A DNA stretch of 64,000 bases from Bacillota bacterium (GTDB lineage Bacteria > Bacillota > UBA4882 > UBA10575), in assembly GCA_029782135.1 (NCBI GenBank), contig JAKOVI010000130.1:16531-80530 (forward strand). Direction: 5' to 3'. Below, in pieces: positions 34,509 through 43,551 of this stretch (position 1 is the stretch's first letter; the number at the start of each line of letters is the position of its first letter). The notes below the pieces were generated by a model. That model did not search any database. It saw nothing but the letters and a program-made list of their open reading frames with translations, and was not told the origin of the DNA. Made by a program: the position numbers and the translations under genes.

Positions 34509-35372
34509 GTGAAAACTTTGGCTATTGGATTTGTCTTCCTCGGTTACCTACTGACAAGGGTAGTCGTCAAGTTCATCGCTGCCTTGCTGGTCAAAGCGGG
34601 GATGGTCAAAGAGAATTACCGGGCGGAAACTGTCCCGGCTGCCTTGGGGTTAATCTTTCCGTTGGTCTTTCCGCTGCTGGCAATGGTTCCCCAGTTTCTA
34701 AGGCTCATCGGCCTTGAAGCCGGTTTTCCTGCCGGGGAATTCTTTGCTTTTCTTTTTTATACAACAGGGTTCGGACTCTTGGGCTTGGCCGACGATCTGC
34801 TGAAGAATGACGAGGCAAAGGGCTTACGTGGGCATCTAACGTTGCTCCTCAAAAAGGGGGAATTAACCTCGGGCGGGCTAAAAGCCCTCTTCGGTCTCCT
34901 CTTCAGCGTTATTTTTGTCCTGGGAATCGGTATTCCAACGGGAAAAGACCGGTGGCTGCTAATTCCCCGGGTTTTTCTAGCCGCCTTAGCGCCCAATATT
35001 TTAAATCTCTTCGATTTACGGCCCGGCCGTGCGGTGAAAGCATTTCTTGGTGGACTAATCCTGATTTTACCGGCGTTTCTTTTTATGAACGGCAAATCGC
35101 CGATCCTTGGCTTGATCTTCCTCCTCCTGGGCGCGCTGGCGGCTTATTTTCCCTTTGATTTACAGGCCCGTGGAATGCTGGGGGATACCGGCGCCAATTA
35201 CCTGGGAGCGGTCTTCGCCGGTCTCGTGATCTTGGAACGAAACAGCATAATGCTCTTGCTTCTTCTCTTACTTTTTATTACACTACAATTAATTGCGGAA
35301 AAAATTTCTTTTACGCAAGTGATCGAAAAAAATGCGCTTTTAAAATTCATTGATGATTTGGGGCGAGAATAA
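34509..35372 (+). CDS. MraY/WecA-like polyprenyl-phosphate phosphoglycosyltransferase
   Basis: A 287-residue polytopic membrane protein with about nine hydrophobic segments. Motifs of the family that transfers a phospho-sugar from UDP-sugar to a polyprenyl phosphate are present: GLADDLLKND (the Asp-Asp pair), NILNLFDLRPGRA at the place of the NxxNxxDGxDG motif, and MLGDTGANYLGA near the C-terminus. The middle motif departs from MraY and WecA, so the sugar substrate may differ. GTG 34509 abuts the GT2 stop. The stop overlaps the nfo ATG by one base. Confidence 0.85.
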   Translation: MKTLAIGFVFLGYLLTRVVVKFIAALLVKAGMVKENYRAETVPAALGLIFPLVFPLLAMVPQFLRLIGLEAGFPAGEFFAFLFYTTGFGLLGLADDLLKNDEAKGLRGHLTLLLKKGELTSGGLKALFGLLFSVIFVLGIGIPTGKDRWLLIPRVFLAALAPNILNLFDLRPGRAVKAFLGGLILILPAFLFMNGKSPILGLIFLLLGALAAYFPFDLQARGMLGDTGANYLGAVFAGLVILERNSIMLLLLLLLFITLQLIAEKISFTQVIEKNALLKFIDDLGRE

Positions 35373-36223
35373 TGCGGATCGGTTTGCATCTGTCGATCGG
35401 GAAAGGGTTGCCAACGGTTGTGACGGAAGCGCAGGAATTGGGCTGCGAAGCTGTGCAAATATTTGCCGGTAATCCCCGGGGTTGGGCGAAAAAACCTTTC
35501 GACCCGAAGGAAGTGGCAGCCTTTAAAGAAAAAGTGAAGATCGCCGGTTTGGGCCCAATCGTCGTGCATCTTTCCTACCTGCCTAATCCGGCGGCGCCGA
35601 CAGGCGAATTATACGAAAAGTCAATCAGTTCGCTCATGGAAGAGTATCGCCGGGCCGTCGAACTCGGCGCTGATTTCCTCGTCGTCCATCCGGGAAAAGC
35701 CGGCGAACAAAGTCGGGATGCTGCCATTACCCAAGCGGCAAAGGGAATCCGGACGGTCCTGGAGGAGGTGCCGGGTGAGACACTCTTGCTCCTGGAAAAC
35801 CAGGCCGGTGCGGGGAGCGAAATCGCCGGCCGGATCAAGGAACTGGGCCTGATCCTCAAAGCAATTGCGCAGCCAAAACGGACGGGGATTTGTTTTGATA
35901 CCTGCCATGGTCATGCGGCCGGTTATGATCTCCGTAGCCCGCAAGGAATCCAAAAACTCCTCGCGGAAATCGACCAGGAGATTGGCCTTGAGTGCCTGCG
36001 CCTTTTACATCTCAATGATACGTACGGGGAATGTGGTAGTCACTTGGACCGGCATGCCCATATCGGGCAAGGGAAGATCGGGGAGGATGGATTCCGCACC
36101 TTCCTGGCCGAGCCCCGTCTTAACCGGCTGGCCGGCATCCTGGAAACACCACGGACCAGCGCGGATGATGACCGGATCAATCTAGCCGCCATCCGCCGCT
36201 TACTGCCGGGAGGAGAGGAATGA
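35372..36223 (+). CDS. nfo: Endonuclease IV (AP endonuclease)
   Basis: A 283-residue base-excision-repair enzyme that cuts 5' of abasic sites. It is a TIM-barrel zinc enzyme: GLHLSIGKG at the start, VVHLSYLPN, VVHPGKAGEQ, ENQAGAG, GICFDTCHGHAAGYD, LHLNDTYGECGSHLDRHAHIG are the metal-ligand blocks. Its length is normal. Start and stop overlap both neighbours (TAATG and ATGA), so it is part of a tightly packed operon with the upstream glycan genes and the helicase. Confidence 0.96.
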   Translation: MRIGLHLSIGKGLPTVVTEAQELGCEAVQIFAGNPRGWAKKPFDPKEVAAFKEKVKIAGLGPIVVHLSYLPNPAAPTGELYEKSISSLMEEYRRAVELGADFLVVHPGKAGEQSRDAAITQAAKGIRTVLEEVPGETLLLLENQAGAGSEIAGRIKELGLILKAIAQPKRTGICFDTCHGHAAGYDLRSPQGIQKLLAEIDQEIGLECLRLLHLNDTYGECGSHLDRHAHIGQGKIGEDGFRTFLAEPRLNRLAGILETPRTSADDDRINLAAIRRLLPGGEE

Positions 36224-38349
36224 TGGACACGGAACGCCATCCGCATAGGGCTTTCTCCCCGGACGGGCTCTTTGCCCAATGGCCGGAATTCGAATACCGC
36301 CCTGCGCAGCAGGAGATGTCCGCGCTGGTCTGGTGGGTGTTGGAACGCGGGGGGACAGCTTTAATCGAAGCCGGGACCGGGACGGGAAAATCCCTGGCCT
36401 ACCTTTATCCGGTCTTTGCGCAAGAACGGACGGAGAAAAGCACCGTCATTATTGCGACCTATACGATCAATCTTCAACAGCAGCTAATGGAGAAAGAAGT
36501 ACCCTTTCTCACCAAAATATTAGCTACGGAGAAAAAGGTGGCTTTGCTGTTGGGGCGGGGAAATTATCTTTGCCGGCGCAAACTGAATTATTACCGGAAA
36601 CATCCGGAGTTGCTAACCGGGCAGGAGCTTGATCTTCTGCAAAGGATTGGGCAAGCGGTGGCCCAAAACCGGGGCTGTCTTGAGGAATTAGGGTATGAAC
36701 TGCCAGCGGTGTTCAAAGAAAAACTGGTCTCGGAGGCGGAAACCTGCCTCCGCAAAAGGTGCCCCGAGCAATCGGCATGTTTTTGGGCGCTTGCCCGAAA
36801 AAAGGCTTTTGAAGCGGAAATCGTCATCGTTAACCACCATCTCTTCTTTACCGACTTGGGAATGCGTTTGGACCGAAGCCTTGATGAAGAGGGAATAGTC
36901 CTCCCGGCGTATCAATATGTGATCTTTGATGAAGCTCAACATTTGGAAGAGGTGGCCGGCGAGTATCTCGGTTTGCACCTTGACGAACAAGAGATTGAGC
37001 GTTTATGCAACCGCTTATTACATAAAGACGGCCGGTGGGGGAAAGGGTGGTTGCTTTCATTACGCCAGCGGCTGGCGGAAAAATGTCCTGATCTGGCGGT
37101 AATGCAAAGATGCATCGCGCTTCTGGAAATGCAGATTCTCCCGGAACTGCTGGTCCTGGCGGACCTCTTCCGGAATTTTTTTCAATTGCTGGCGGCCGAT
37201 CATCTACCCCGCTTAACGGCCGAGGAGTCCGTCAACCACCGCTTTACCGGCAACTTAGTGGCCGATCAGGCGGTCAACACCCTGGTGCAACGGATTCAAA
37301 CGCAGATCGGAAGCTGGACGAAGAATCTCTCTTTTCTTGTCGATGAGATGCAGAGCATCGAGGAGATGAGCGAAGATACGGTCTTTCTGGCGGAAGCCGG
37401 CCGTATTTTCCAGTCGGCAGGTTGGAACCTTCCGCTCCTTCTCAACGGGACGGATGAGGAGTATGTGCACTGGGTGACGGTGGAGAGGGAGCGGGGCGGG
37501 GGAGGGAAAACCAGGACGGTTTTGCACCGTGTTCCGCTCCGGCTCGGCGAGTTGCTGGCGAAAGAGTTGTTCACGAAAGTGACCGGTGCCGTTCTCACCT
37601 CGGCAACATTGGCGGTCGGCAAAGATTTTTCTTACGTGAAAGAACGTTTGGGGCTCAACTACCTTCATCCGGCGGAACGTCGAGAGTTGATTCTGGAATC
37701 CCCCTTCGATTATCAACGCAATGTCCTGATCTTGATTGGTCAGGATTTGCCGTCCCCGGAAACCCCGGCGTATCTCGTTGAGGTTAATAAATGGCTGCCG
37801 GCAATTATCCGCGCCTCCGTAGGCCGGTGTTTGGTATTGTTTACAAACAGACTGCAGATGCTCCAAGTTTATGACCGGATTTACCCGGAATTGGAAGCCG
37901 AGGGCTTTCAGCTTTTACGGCAAGGAATGAAACCACGCCATCAATTGCTTGATACTTTCCGGCAGGGTAAGAAAGCGGTGCTCATGGGGATGGACAGTTT
38001 TTGGGAGGGGGTTGATCTTCCCGGACCGCAACTTTCTAATGTCGTCATAATGCGTTTACCGTTCCGCGTCCCGACGGAACCATTATTCCAAGCGAAGTGG
38101 GAAGCCCTTCAAAAGGAAGGGAAAGATCCGTTTACCCATCTAAGCCTACCGGAAGCAGTGATCAAATTTAAACAAGGCTACGGCCGCTTAATCCGCTCCC
38201 AAAACGACCGCGGGGTGGTCGTGATCTTCGACCAGCGGATCTGTACACGGGGTTATGGACAGGTCTTTCTCCAGGCACTGCCGGGCGGGCAAATTATCCG
38301 CGCGCCGGTTGCGCAGATTCCTTCCTTAATCGAAGAATGGCTGGCGTAA
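36220..38349 (+). CDS. dinG: DinG/XPD-like DNA helicase
   Basis: A 709-residue SF2 helicase without the N-terminal exonuclease domain of Bacillus DinG. Walker A is AGTGTGKS, the Walker B box is FDEAQHLEE (DEAH-like), and motif VI is KQGYGRLIRSQNDRG. Four cysteines between the ATPase motifs (CRRKL, CLRKRCPEQSAC) may hold a [4Fe-4S] cluster, as in DinG and XPD. It likely unwinds repair or replication intermediates; its overlap with nfo supports a repair setting. It ends 31 bases before the terminator of the convergent pot operon. Confidence 0.88.
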   Translation: MMDTERHPHRAFSPDGLFAQWPEFEYRPAQQEMSALVWWVLERGGTALIEAGTGTGKSLAYLYPVFAQERTEKSTVIIATYTINLQQQLMEKEVPFLTKILATEKKVALLLGRGNYLCRRKLNYYRKHPELLTGQELDLLQRIGQAVAQNRGCLEELGYELPAVFKEKLVSEAETCLRKRCPEQSACFWALARKKAFEAEIVIVNHHLFFTDLGMRLDRSLDEEGIVLPAYQYVIFDEAQHLEEVAGEYLGLHLDEQEIERLCNRLLHKDGRWGKGWLLSLRQRLAEKCPDLAVMQRCIALLEMQILPELLVLADLFRNFFQLLAADHLPRLTAEESVNHRFTGNLVADQAVNTLVQRIQTQIGSWTKNLSFLVDEMQSIEEMSEDTVFLAEAGRIFQSAGWNLPLLLNGTDEEYVHWVTVERERGGGGKTRTVLHRVPLRLGELLAKELFTKVTGAVLTSATLAVGKDFSYVKERLGLNYLHPAERRELILESPFDYQRNVLILIGQDLPSPETPAYLVEVNKWLPAIIRASVGRCLVLFTNRLQMLQVYDRIYPELEAEGFQLLRQGMKPRHQLLDTFRQGKKAVLMGMDSFWEGVDLPGPQLSNVVIMRLPFRVPTEPLFQAKWEALQKEGKDPFTHLSLPEAVIKFKQGYGRLIRSQNDRGVVVIFDQRICTRGYGQVFLQALPGGQIIRAPVAQIPSLIEEWLA

Positions 38350-38380
38350 GCCAATCCGGTATTTGGTTTGTTTTGAAGCG

Positions 38381-38409
38381 AAAAAAGGCTGGGTGAAGAC
38401 CCCAGCCTT
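38381..38409 (-). terminator. Intrinsic terminator of the potABCD operon
   Basis: On the minus strand AAGGCTGGG, a seven-base loop and CCCAGCCTT are followed by six T. No T-run follows on the plus strand. Confidence 0.82.
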
Positions 38410-38477
38410 CGGCTTGCTGTGGCAATGACGCCGGCATGCCAAGATAAAAAGGGGAGCGACCGCTTCCCTTTCCGCAC

Positions 38478-39521
38478 TTACCTTGCTTTTACTTCCGTCC
38501 AGATCCGGTCGTACTCTTTTAAGAAATCACCCAGATCGAGGAAGACTTCACACCTGGCCAACTCTTTTGCCCCGGGATAAGCCGCCGAATTACTTAAAAG
38601 TTCCGGATCCAACAGCTTTTTCGCTTCGCGGTGCGGAGTTGAGTACCCGATATAGTCCGTATTTTTATAGGCAATCTCAGTCCGGCAGAGGAAGTTGATG
38701 AATTTCTCCGCTGCCTCTTTGTTCTTACTGGTAGTGGGGATGACCATCGCGTCGAACCAAAGGTTGCTGCCTTCTTCCGGGATGACGTAGGCCAGATCGG
38801 GGTTTTCCCGCATCATGTAGACGGCGTCACCGGACCAGACGACCGCCAGGGCCGCTTCGCCGGCGATCATCTTATCTTTTACATCATCGCCGACATAAGC
38901 CAAGACCAGCGGTTTTTGCTTGATTAAAGCTTCTTTGGCGGCTTCAAGTTCCTTGAGATTTCTGGTATTCAACGAATAACCAAGCATTTTAAGGGTAATG
39001 CCGATGGAATCGCGCTGGCTGTCGAGCATCAGGATCTGTTTGGCATAATCCTGGTCCCAGAGAATCTGCCAACTGGTGACCGGTTTGGTGACCTTCTTTT
39101 TATTATAAATGATCCCGACCGTTCCCCACATATAAGGGACAGAGTATGCGTTTTGCGGGTCGTAGTCCAGATTTTTAAACTGCTCTTCAATATACTGGTA
39201 GTTCGGGATATTGTTAAAATCCAGTTTCTGCAGCATTCCTTCTTTGATCATCCGTTCAATGGTGTAGTCGGAAGGGAACAGAACATCATAGTTGCCGCCA
39301 CCCGATTTAACCTTCACATACATGTCCTCATTTGTACTGAAGGTGTCGTAATTGACGCGAATGTTGAATTCCTTCTCGAACTCGGCGATGACAGATTCAT
39401 CGATGTAGTCTCCCCAGTTGTAGACGTTCAGGACCGGCCGCTGGTCTTTGAAGCACGCCGAAAAGCTGAGAACGGCCACGATTAACAAGAGGGCGAGACA
39501 CAAAATTCTGATTTTCCCCAT
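38478..39521 (-). CDS. potD: Spermidine/putrescine-binding lipoprotein PotD
   Basis: A 347-residue lipid-anchored binding protein for the polyamine ABC importer. The signal peptide ends in a lipobox (SFSAC). Mature features are VLNVYNWGDYIDESVIAEFEKEFNI, NYDVLFPSDYTIERM, and VWSGDAVYMMREN, typical of PotD/PotF. I prefer ATG 39521, eight bases after AAGGAG; ATG 39527 overlaps the potC stop (ATGA) but is only two bases from that site. It is the last gene of the operon. Confidence 0.95.
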   Translation of the reverse strand: MGKIRILCLALLLIVAVLSFSACFKDQRPVLNVYNWGDYIDESVIAEFEKEFNIRVNYDTFSTNEDMYVKVKSGGGNYDVLFPSDYTIERMIKEGMLQKLDFNNIPNYQYIEEQFKNLDYDPQNAYSVPYMWGTVGIIYNKKKVTKPVTSWQILWDQDYAKQILMLDSQRDSIGITLKMLGYSLNTRNLKELEAAKEALIKQKPLVLAYVGDDVKDKMIAGEAALAVVWSGDAVYMMRENPDLAYVIPEEGSNLWFDAMVIPTTSKNKEAAEKFINFLCRTEIAYKNTDYIGYSTPHREAKKLLDPELLSNSAAYPGAKELARCEVFLDLGDFLKEYDRIWTEVKAR

Positions 39522-39523
39522 CT

Positions 39524-40309
39524 TCATCTCTCCTTTTTGTTATGGTTCCCGGACATCCTTATATTCACAATGATTAACAACAAAAGCACGGTGACGAAGA
39601 GGATTGTTGAGATGGCATTAATCTTCGGGTTGATTCCCCGGCGGGCCATCGAATAAACAGTGATCGAAAGGGTCGAGACCCCCGAACCGGTTGTAAAAAA
39701 GCTGATCACAAAATCATCAAGGGAGAGTGTAAAAGCGAGGAGCATCCCAGTTACGACCCCCGGCATAATCTCCGGGAGGATAACTTTCCGGTACGCTTCA
39801 AGCGGTGTCGCTCCCAAATCCAAGGCTGCTTCGTAAAGGTGTTTATCCAACTGTTTTAACTTCGGCAGCACCGATAAAATTACATAAGGAATATTAAAGG
39901 TAATATGGGCCAGCAAGAGCGAGAGAAAGCCCAACTGTAGTTTGACAAAGACAAAAAGGATCATCAACGATAAGCCGGTGACGATATCCGGACTGACCAC
40001 CGGCAGATAGGTGAGGTTCATGATCACTTTTTTCTTCAGTTTTTTCATGTTATGGATCCCAATCGCGGCAGCCGTTCCAATCAGCGTCGCGATGAGCGCA
40101 GAAAGAACAGCGATTAAGATTGTGTTGTATAAAGCGCTCAGGATCTGCCGGTCCTTTAACAGTTCCGAGTACCAGTGAAGAGTAAACCCGCTCCAAACTC
40201 CTCTCGATTTGGAGGCATTAAAGGAAAAGACAATCAAGATCAGGATGGGCGCATACAAGAAGAGGTAGATGAGCATGGCATAGATTCTTTTTAAATATTC
40301 TTTCACCAC
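39524..40309 (-). CDS. potC: Polyamine ABC transporter permease PotC
   Basis: A 261-residue inner-membrane permease with six predicted helices. The EAA loop, which touches the ATPase, is seen as YEAALDLGATPLEAYRKVILPEIMPG. GTG 40309 is used; the gene overlaps potB by 7 bases and potD follows with a 4-base overlap from the alternative ATG. It pairs with PotB. Confidence 0.95.
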   Translation of the reverse strand: MVKEYLKRIYAMLIYLFLYAPILILIVFSFNASKSRGVWSGFTLHWYSELLKDRQILSALYNTILIAVLSALIATLIGTAAAIGIHNMKKLKKKVIMNLTYLPVVSPDIVTGLSLMILFVFVKLQLGFLSLLLAHITFNIPYVILSVLPKLKQLDKHLYEAALDLGATPLEAYRKVILPEIMPGVVTGMLLAFTLSLDDFVISFFTTGSGVSTLSITVYSMARRGINPKINAISTILFVTVLLLLIIVNIRMSGNHNKKER

Positions 40310-41127
40310 AACCCACCCCCTTCGTGTTCTTTATCATACCGCGACAGCACACCCATACTCAAAAGAATGATCACCATCATCACCATCGAAATGGCGGAGC
40401 CGAAGTGCCAGTCGCCGACGAACAGGAATTGCTGTTCAATTAAGTTGCCGATTAAGGTAAACTGTCCGCCTCCCAGTAAGCGGGAGATCACAAAAGTCGT
40501 GACCGCCGGCATAAAGACCATGGTAATTCCGGACATTACCCCCGGCAAACTCAACGGAAAGATCACCCGGCGAAAAATTGTCATCTGGTCGGCGCCCAGA
40601 TCGGCGGCTGCCTCAATCAACTGCCGGTCGATCTTCCGGAGGACCGAATAAATTGGGAGAACCATGAATGGTAAAAAATTATAGACCATCCCGAGAACAA
40701 CGGCTTCCTGGGTATAAAGCAGGTTTAAAGGCGGTAAGCCGAGAAAGGTGAGGAAGGTATTCAGGAGTCCCTGTCTTTCCAGAAGGGTCATCCAGGCGTA
40801 AGTGCGCAGGAGAAAATTCATCCACATCGGGACAACAAAGAGAAAAACCATGACGTTTTTCCGTTTAAAATTATTCCCCGCTAAAATCATCGCCATTGGA
40901 TAACCCAGCGCCAAACAGATTACCGTGCTGATCAGCGCCAGGTAAACAGAGCGTAAAAAGACTTTTAGATAGATTGGTTCAAAGAACCGGCGGAAATTGT
41001 CGAAAGAAAAAACCAACCCGTCCGGGGTGCGGATCGTTAAGCTGAAATACAGCACCAAAAGGAGCGGGATGAAAATAAAGATTAACATCCAGACCAGGTA
41101 GGGAAAGGAGAGCCACTTACTCTTCAT
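40303..41127 (-). CDS. potB: Polyamine ABC transporter permease PotB
   Basis: A 274-residue permease partner of PotC with six predicted helices. The EAA loop is [29 protein letters not shown] 41127 overlaps the potA stop by 4 bases (ATGA), typical of coupled translation. Confidence 0.95.
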   Translation of the reverse strand: MKSKWLSFPYLVWMLIFIFIPLLLVLYFSLTIRTPDGLVFSFDNFRRFFEPIYLKVFLRSVYLALISTVICLALGYPMAMILAGNNFKRKNVMVFLFVVPMWMNFLLRTYAWMTLLERQGLLNTFLTFLGLPPLNLLYTQEAVVLGMVYNFLPFMVLPIYSVLRKIDRQLIEAAADLGADQMTIFRRVIFPLSLPGVMSGITMVFMPAVTTFVISRLLGGGQFTLIGNLIEQQFLFVGDWHFGSAISMVMMVIILLSMGVLSRYDKEHEGGGLW

Positions 41128-42170
41128 TTTGCTGTCACCCTTTTCATGATATGGATGGCATCGGGGAGAATCTGTAGTCCGACTTTGGAACCGACCGGTG
41201 CCATGGATGTACTCTGAATTTTCCAGCGCGTCGAGTTGTTCTGGACGATCATCTCATAATGGACACCTTTGAAAGTGACGGCAATTACTTCCCCTTGGAG
41301 TTTGCTCTCCGCCGGCGAGACCACCTGAATATCTTCCGGCCGGATGACGACATCTACCGGCTCGTTCTCTTCAAAACCGCGGTCAACACAGTCAAAGGTG
41401 GCTCCGGCAAATTGAACAAAGTAATCCCGGAGCATAATCCCGCTGACGATATTGCTTTCACCGATAAAATCCGCTACAAAGGGATTTTTAGGCTCATTAT
41501 AGATGTCGGTTGGGGTGCCGATCTGTTGGATGGTCCCTTCCTTCATAACCACGATCGTATCCGACATTGAGAGGGCTTCCTCTTGGTCATGGGTGACATA
41601 GACAAAAGTGATCCCCAACCGCTGTTGCATATTCTTCAGTTCGATCTGCATTTCTTGACGGAGTTTGAGATCGAGCGCACCCAGCGGTTCATCGAGGAGA
41701 AGGACTTCCGGTTCGTTGACCAAAGCACGGGCGATTGCCACCCGCTGTTGCTGGCCGCCGCTTAATGAATCAATCTCCCGCCGCTCGTAACCGGAGAGGT
41801 TAACCAACTCCAGGATATTATGGACCTTCTCGGCAATGAGCTTTTTATCCATTTTCTTGATTTTTAAGCCAAAAGCAATATTCTCAAAGACATCAAGATG
41901 GGGAAAGAGCGCGTACTTTTGGAAGACCGTATTTACTTTACGCTTATACGGGGGCACGGAAGTGATGTTTACACCATTAAAGAGAACTTCCCCGCTGTCC
42001 GGCTCTTCAAACCCGCCAATTATTCTTAAAGTGGTAGTTTTTCCACACCCACTGGGGCCAAGGAGAGTTAAAAACTCGTTTTTGCGGATATAGAGGTTGA
42101 TATTACGCAGAGCTTCCGTCCCGTTATAGTTTTTCGAAACATTAACTAAATGGATGATGTTTTGCGCCAT
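41124..42170 (-). CDS. potA: Polyamine ABC transporter ATP-binding protein PotA
   Basis: A 348-residue ATPase energising PotBC. Walker A is GPSGCGKTT, the signature is [15 protein letters not shown], Walker B is [11 protein letters not shown], and the switch His is in VTHDQEEA. The C-terminal ~110 residues form the TOBE regulatory domain ([20 protein letters not shown]). GGGGGAAG precedes ATG 42170. It follows the HTH-cupin regulator gene by 32 bases and is probably cotranscribed with it. Confidence 0.96.
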   Translation of the reverse strand: MAQNIIHLVNVSKNYNGTEALRNINLYIRKNEFLTLLGPSGCGKTTTLRIIGGFEEPDSGEVLFNGVNITSVPPYKRKVNTVFQKYALFPHLDVFENIAFGLKIKKMDKKLIAEKVHNILELVNLSGYERREIDSLSGGQQQRVAIARALVNEPEVLLLDEPLGALDLKLRQEMQIELKNMQQRLGITFVYVTHDQEEALSMSDTIVVMKEGTIQQIGTPTDIYNEPKNPFVADFIGESNIVSGIMLRDYFVQFAGATFDCVDRGFEENEPVDVVIRPEDIQVVSPAESKLQGEVIAVTFKGVHYEMIVQNNSTRWKIQSTSMAPVGSKVGLQILPDAIHIMKRVTAK

Positions 42171-42202
42171 TTAACTTCCCCCATTTTTGTTATTCTTGCA
42201 GG

Positions 42203-42742
42203 CTAGAAATTAGGCGGTGTGGAGATCCAAAGCAGTTTTGCTTTTGTTTTCCCGGGATTGGAGATAAAGTGACTGGTAACCGGTTTAAAGTAAAAACGGT
42301 CGTTCTTGCGGGCCTTAAAAATCTGATTTCCCAGATGAATACTGACGCTACCAGCCAAGATATAACCGAATTCTTCCCCTTCGTGCGGATCTTCAAGTTT
42401 GGTCGTCCCGCCGGGTTCGAGGTAAACAATGATCGGTTCCATCCGGTTTTTCTGGGAATTGGGGACAATCCAATGAATTTTGTATTTTAACTCTTCATTC
42501 TCTTCGATAAAAATATCATCGTTTTTGAAGACGATTTTTTCTTCCATCGTTTCATTAAAAAAGTCTTTGATATTCGTCCCCAAGGTTTCCAAAATGTCCA
42601 GGAGGGTGGCGATCGAAGGAGAAGTTAAATCCCGTTCTACCTGGGAAATGAAGCCTTTCGACAATTCGCAGCGATTGGCCAATTCTTCCTGGGTTAGCTG
42701 GTTTTTGATCCTTAAAGCCCGAATTTTTTCTCCAATCTTCAT
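42203..42742 (-). CDS. HTH-cupin regulator of the pot operon (PuuR-like)
   Basis: A 179-residue transcription factor. The N-terminal XRE-type HTH covers residues ~5-60 (KIRALRIKNQLTQEELANRCELSKGFISQVERDLTSPSIATL), and the C-terminal cupin sensor covers ~110-178 (EPGGTTKLEDPHEGEEFGYILAG). Regulators of this build usually control polyamine uptake or breakdown genes. Being first in the potABCD transcript, it likely controls its own operon; a palindrome about 33 bases upstream is a candidate operator. Confidence 0.9.
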   Translation of the reverse strand: MKIGEKIRALRIKNQLTQEELANRCELSKGFISQVERDLTSPSIATLLDILETLGTNIKDFFNETMEEKIVFKNDDIFIEENEELKYKIHWIVPNSQKNRMEPIIVYLEPGGTTKLEDPHEGEEFGYILAGSVSIHLGNQIFKARKNDRFYFKPVTSHFISNPGKTKAKLLWISTPPNF

Positions 42743-42774
42743 GGGTAAACATCCTATCCTAATTTTAATTAAAT

Positions 42775-42789
42775 TAAACTTAAAGTTTA
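42775..42789 (-). promoter_or_regulatory. Candidate operator upstream of the pot regulator
   Basis: TAAACTT, one base, AAGTTTA: a perfect 7-base inverted repeat in the AT-rich region 33 bases before the regulator start. It is positioned to overlap the promoter of the regulator-potABCD transcript. It could also be chance in AT-rich DNA. Confidence 0.35.
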
Positions 42790-43010
42790 CTAATGCTAAA
42801 CCAAGACAACGAGATTATTATAAGCAGTTCATCTCCCCCTGTCAAGGACTATTTTCCACCATTTCGGCGGTCTAGCGTAATTTTTGGGGGAAAAGGTGGG
42901 TTTTTTGTGTTAATTTGCCGGGGGACATTTTTTGTACGCGCTGAAAAAAGGTATATTTTCGAATTTGGAGAATTAAATATTACTAAATAAATTGAAATGG
43001 AGGATTACAG

Positions 43011-43442
43011 ATGAAGATAACACGCGCCGGTATAAGCAACATCGTCTTTAGCGGTTTTTCGATAATTGCACTCTTTATGTTACTCGATCCTTTGCTTGGG
43101 GAATCGTCCAAGACGCTTACGGTAAACGCCGGTAAACTCAACCTGAGTCTACATATGAATTTCGGCTGGGTCTGGGCTTATCTCCTGACTCTGGCAGTCA
43201 CCCTTCTTTTAATCCTTTTTCTCATGGAGAAGGGTAGCCCCTGGGTTTTTGGCTTGGGGACTTTGTTGGGGTCGGTTGTCGTCATTCTTGAGTACTACCG
43301 GGTACCGGGTCTCGGCCAAATTGCCAACCTTTTTGGGAAGAAGGGGAGCGAATTAAATACAATCTTTCCTTATTTTGTCGCTGTTGTCGGAACCTTGGTG
43401 CTGGTGGGCTTATTAAAAATCTTCAAAAAGAGCTCTAAGTGA
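43011..43442 (+). CDS. Small integral membrane protein, unknown
   Basis: A 143-residue protein with about four hydrophobic segments (IVFSGFSIIALFMLLDP, VWAYLLTLAVTLLLILFL, WVFGLGTLLGSVVVILEYY, FVAVVGTLVLVGLL) and a basic C-terminus. ATG 43011 has GGAGG eight bases upstream, so it is a real gene. No recognisable domain. It stands alone, divergent from the polyamine operon and ending at the hairpin shared with the GH18 gene. Confidence 0.75.
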   Translation: MKITRAGISNIVFSGFSIIALFMLLDPLLGESSKTLTVNAGKLNLSLHMNFGWVWAYLLTLAVTLLLILFLMEKGSPWVFGLGTLLGSVVVILEYYRVPGLGQIANLFGKKGSELNTIFPYFVAVVGTLVLVGLLKIFKKSSK

Positions 43443-43476
43443 AACGACGGCGACGGGCAGAGCGCTTTGAAAAAGC

Positions 43477-43516
43477 AGAGAGCTTATTCCCTGTGCGGGG
43501 ATAAGCTCTCTTTCTT
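43477..43516. terminator. Bidirectional terminator hairpin
   Basis: AGAGAGCTTATTCCC and GGGGATAAGCTCTCT form a long stem around five bases. T-rich tails lie on both sides, so it can end both the membrane-protein gene and the convergent GH18 gene. Confidence 0.75.
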
Positions 43517-43551
43517 GAATCGGGGAAGCACTGGCTCAGGGCTGGTGATGC

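Noticed and set aside
37255..37866. 203-codon minus-strand open frame opposite the helicase gene
   Set aside because: No ribosome site or domain, and the helicase frame is continuous across it.
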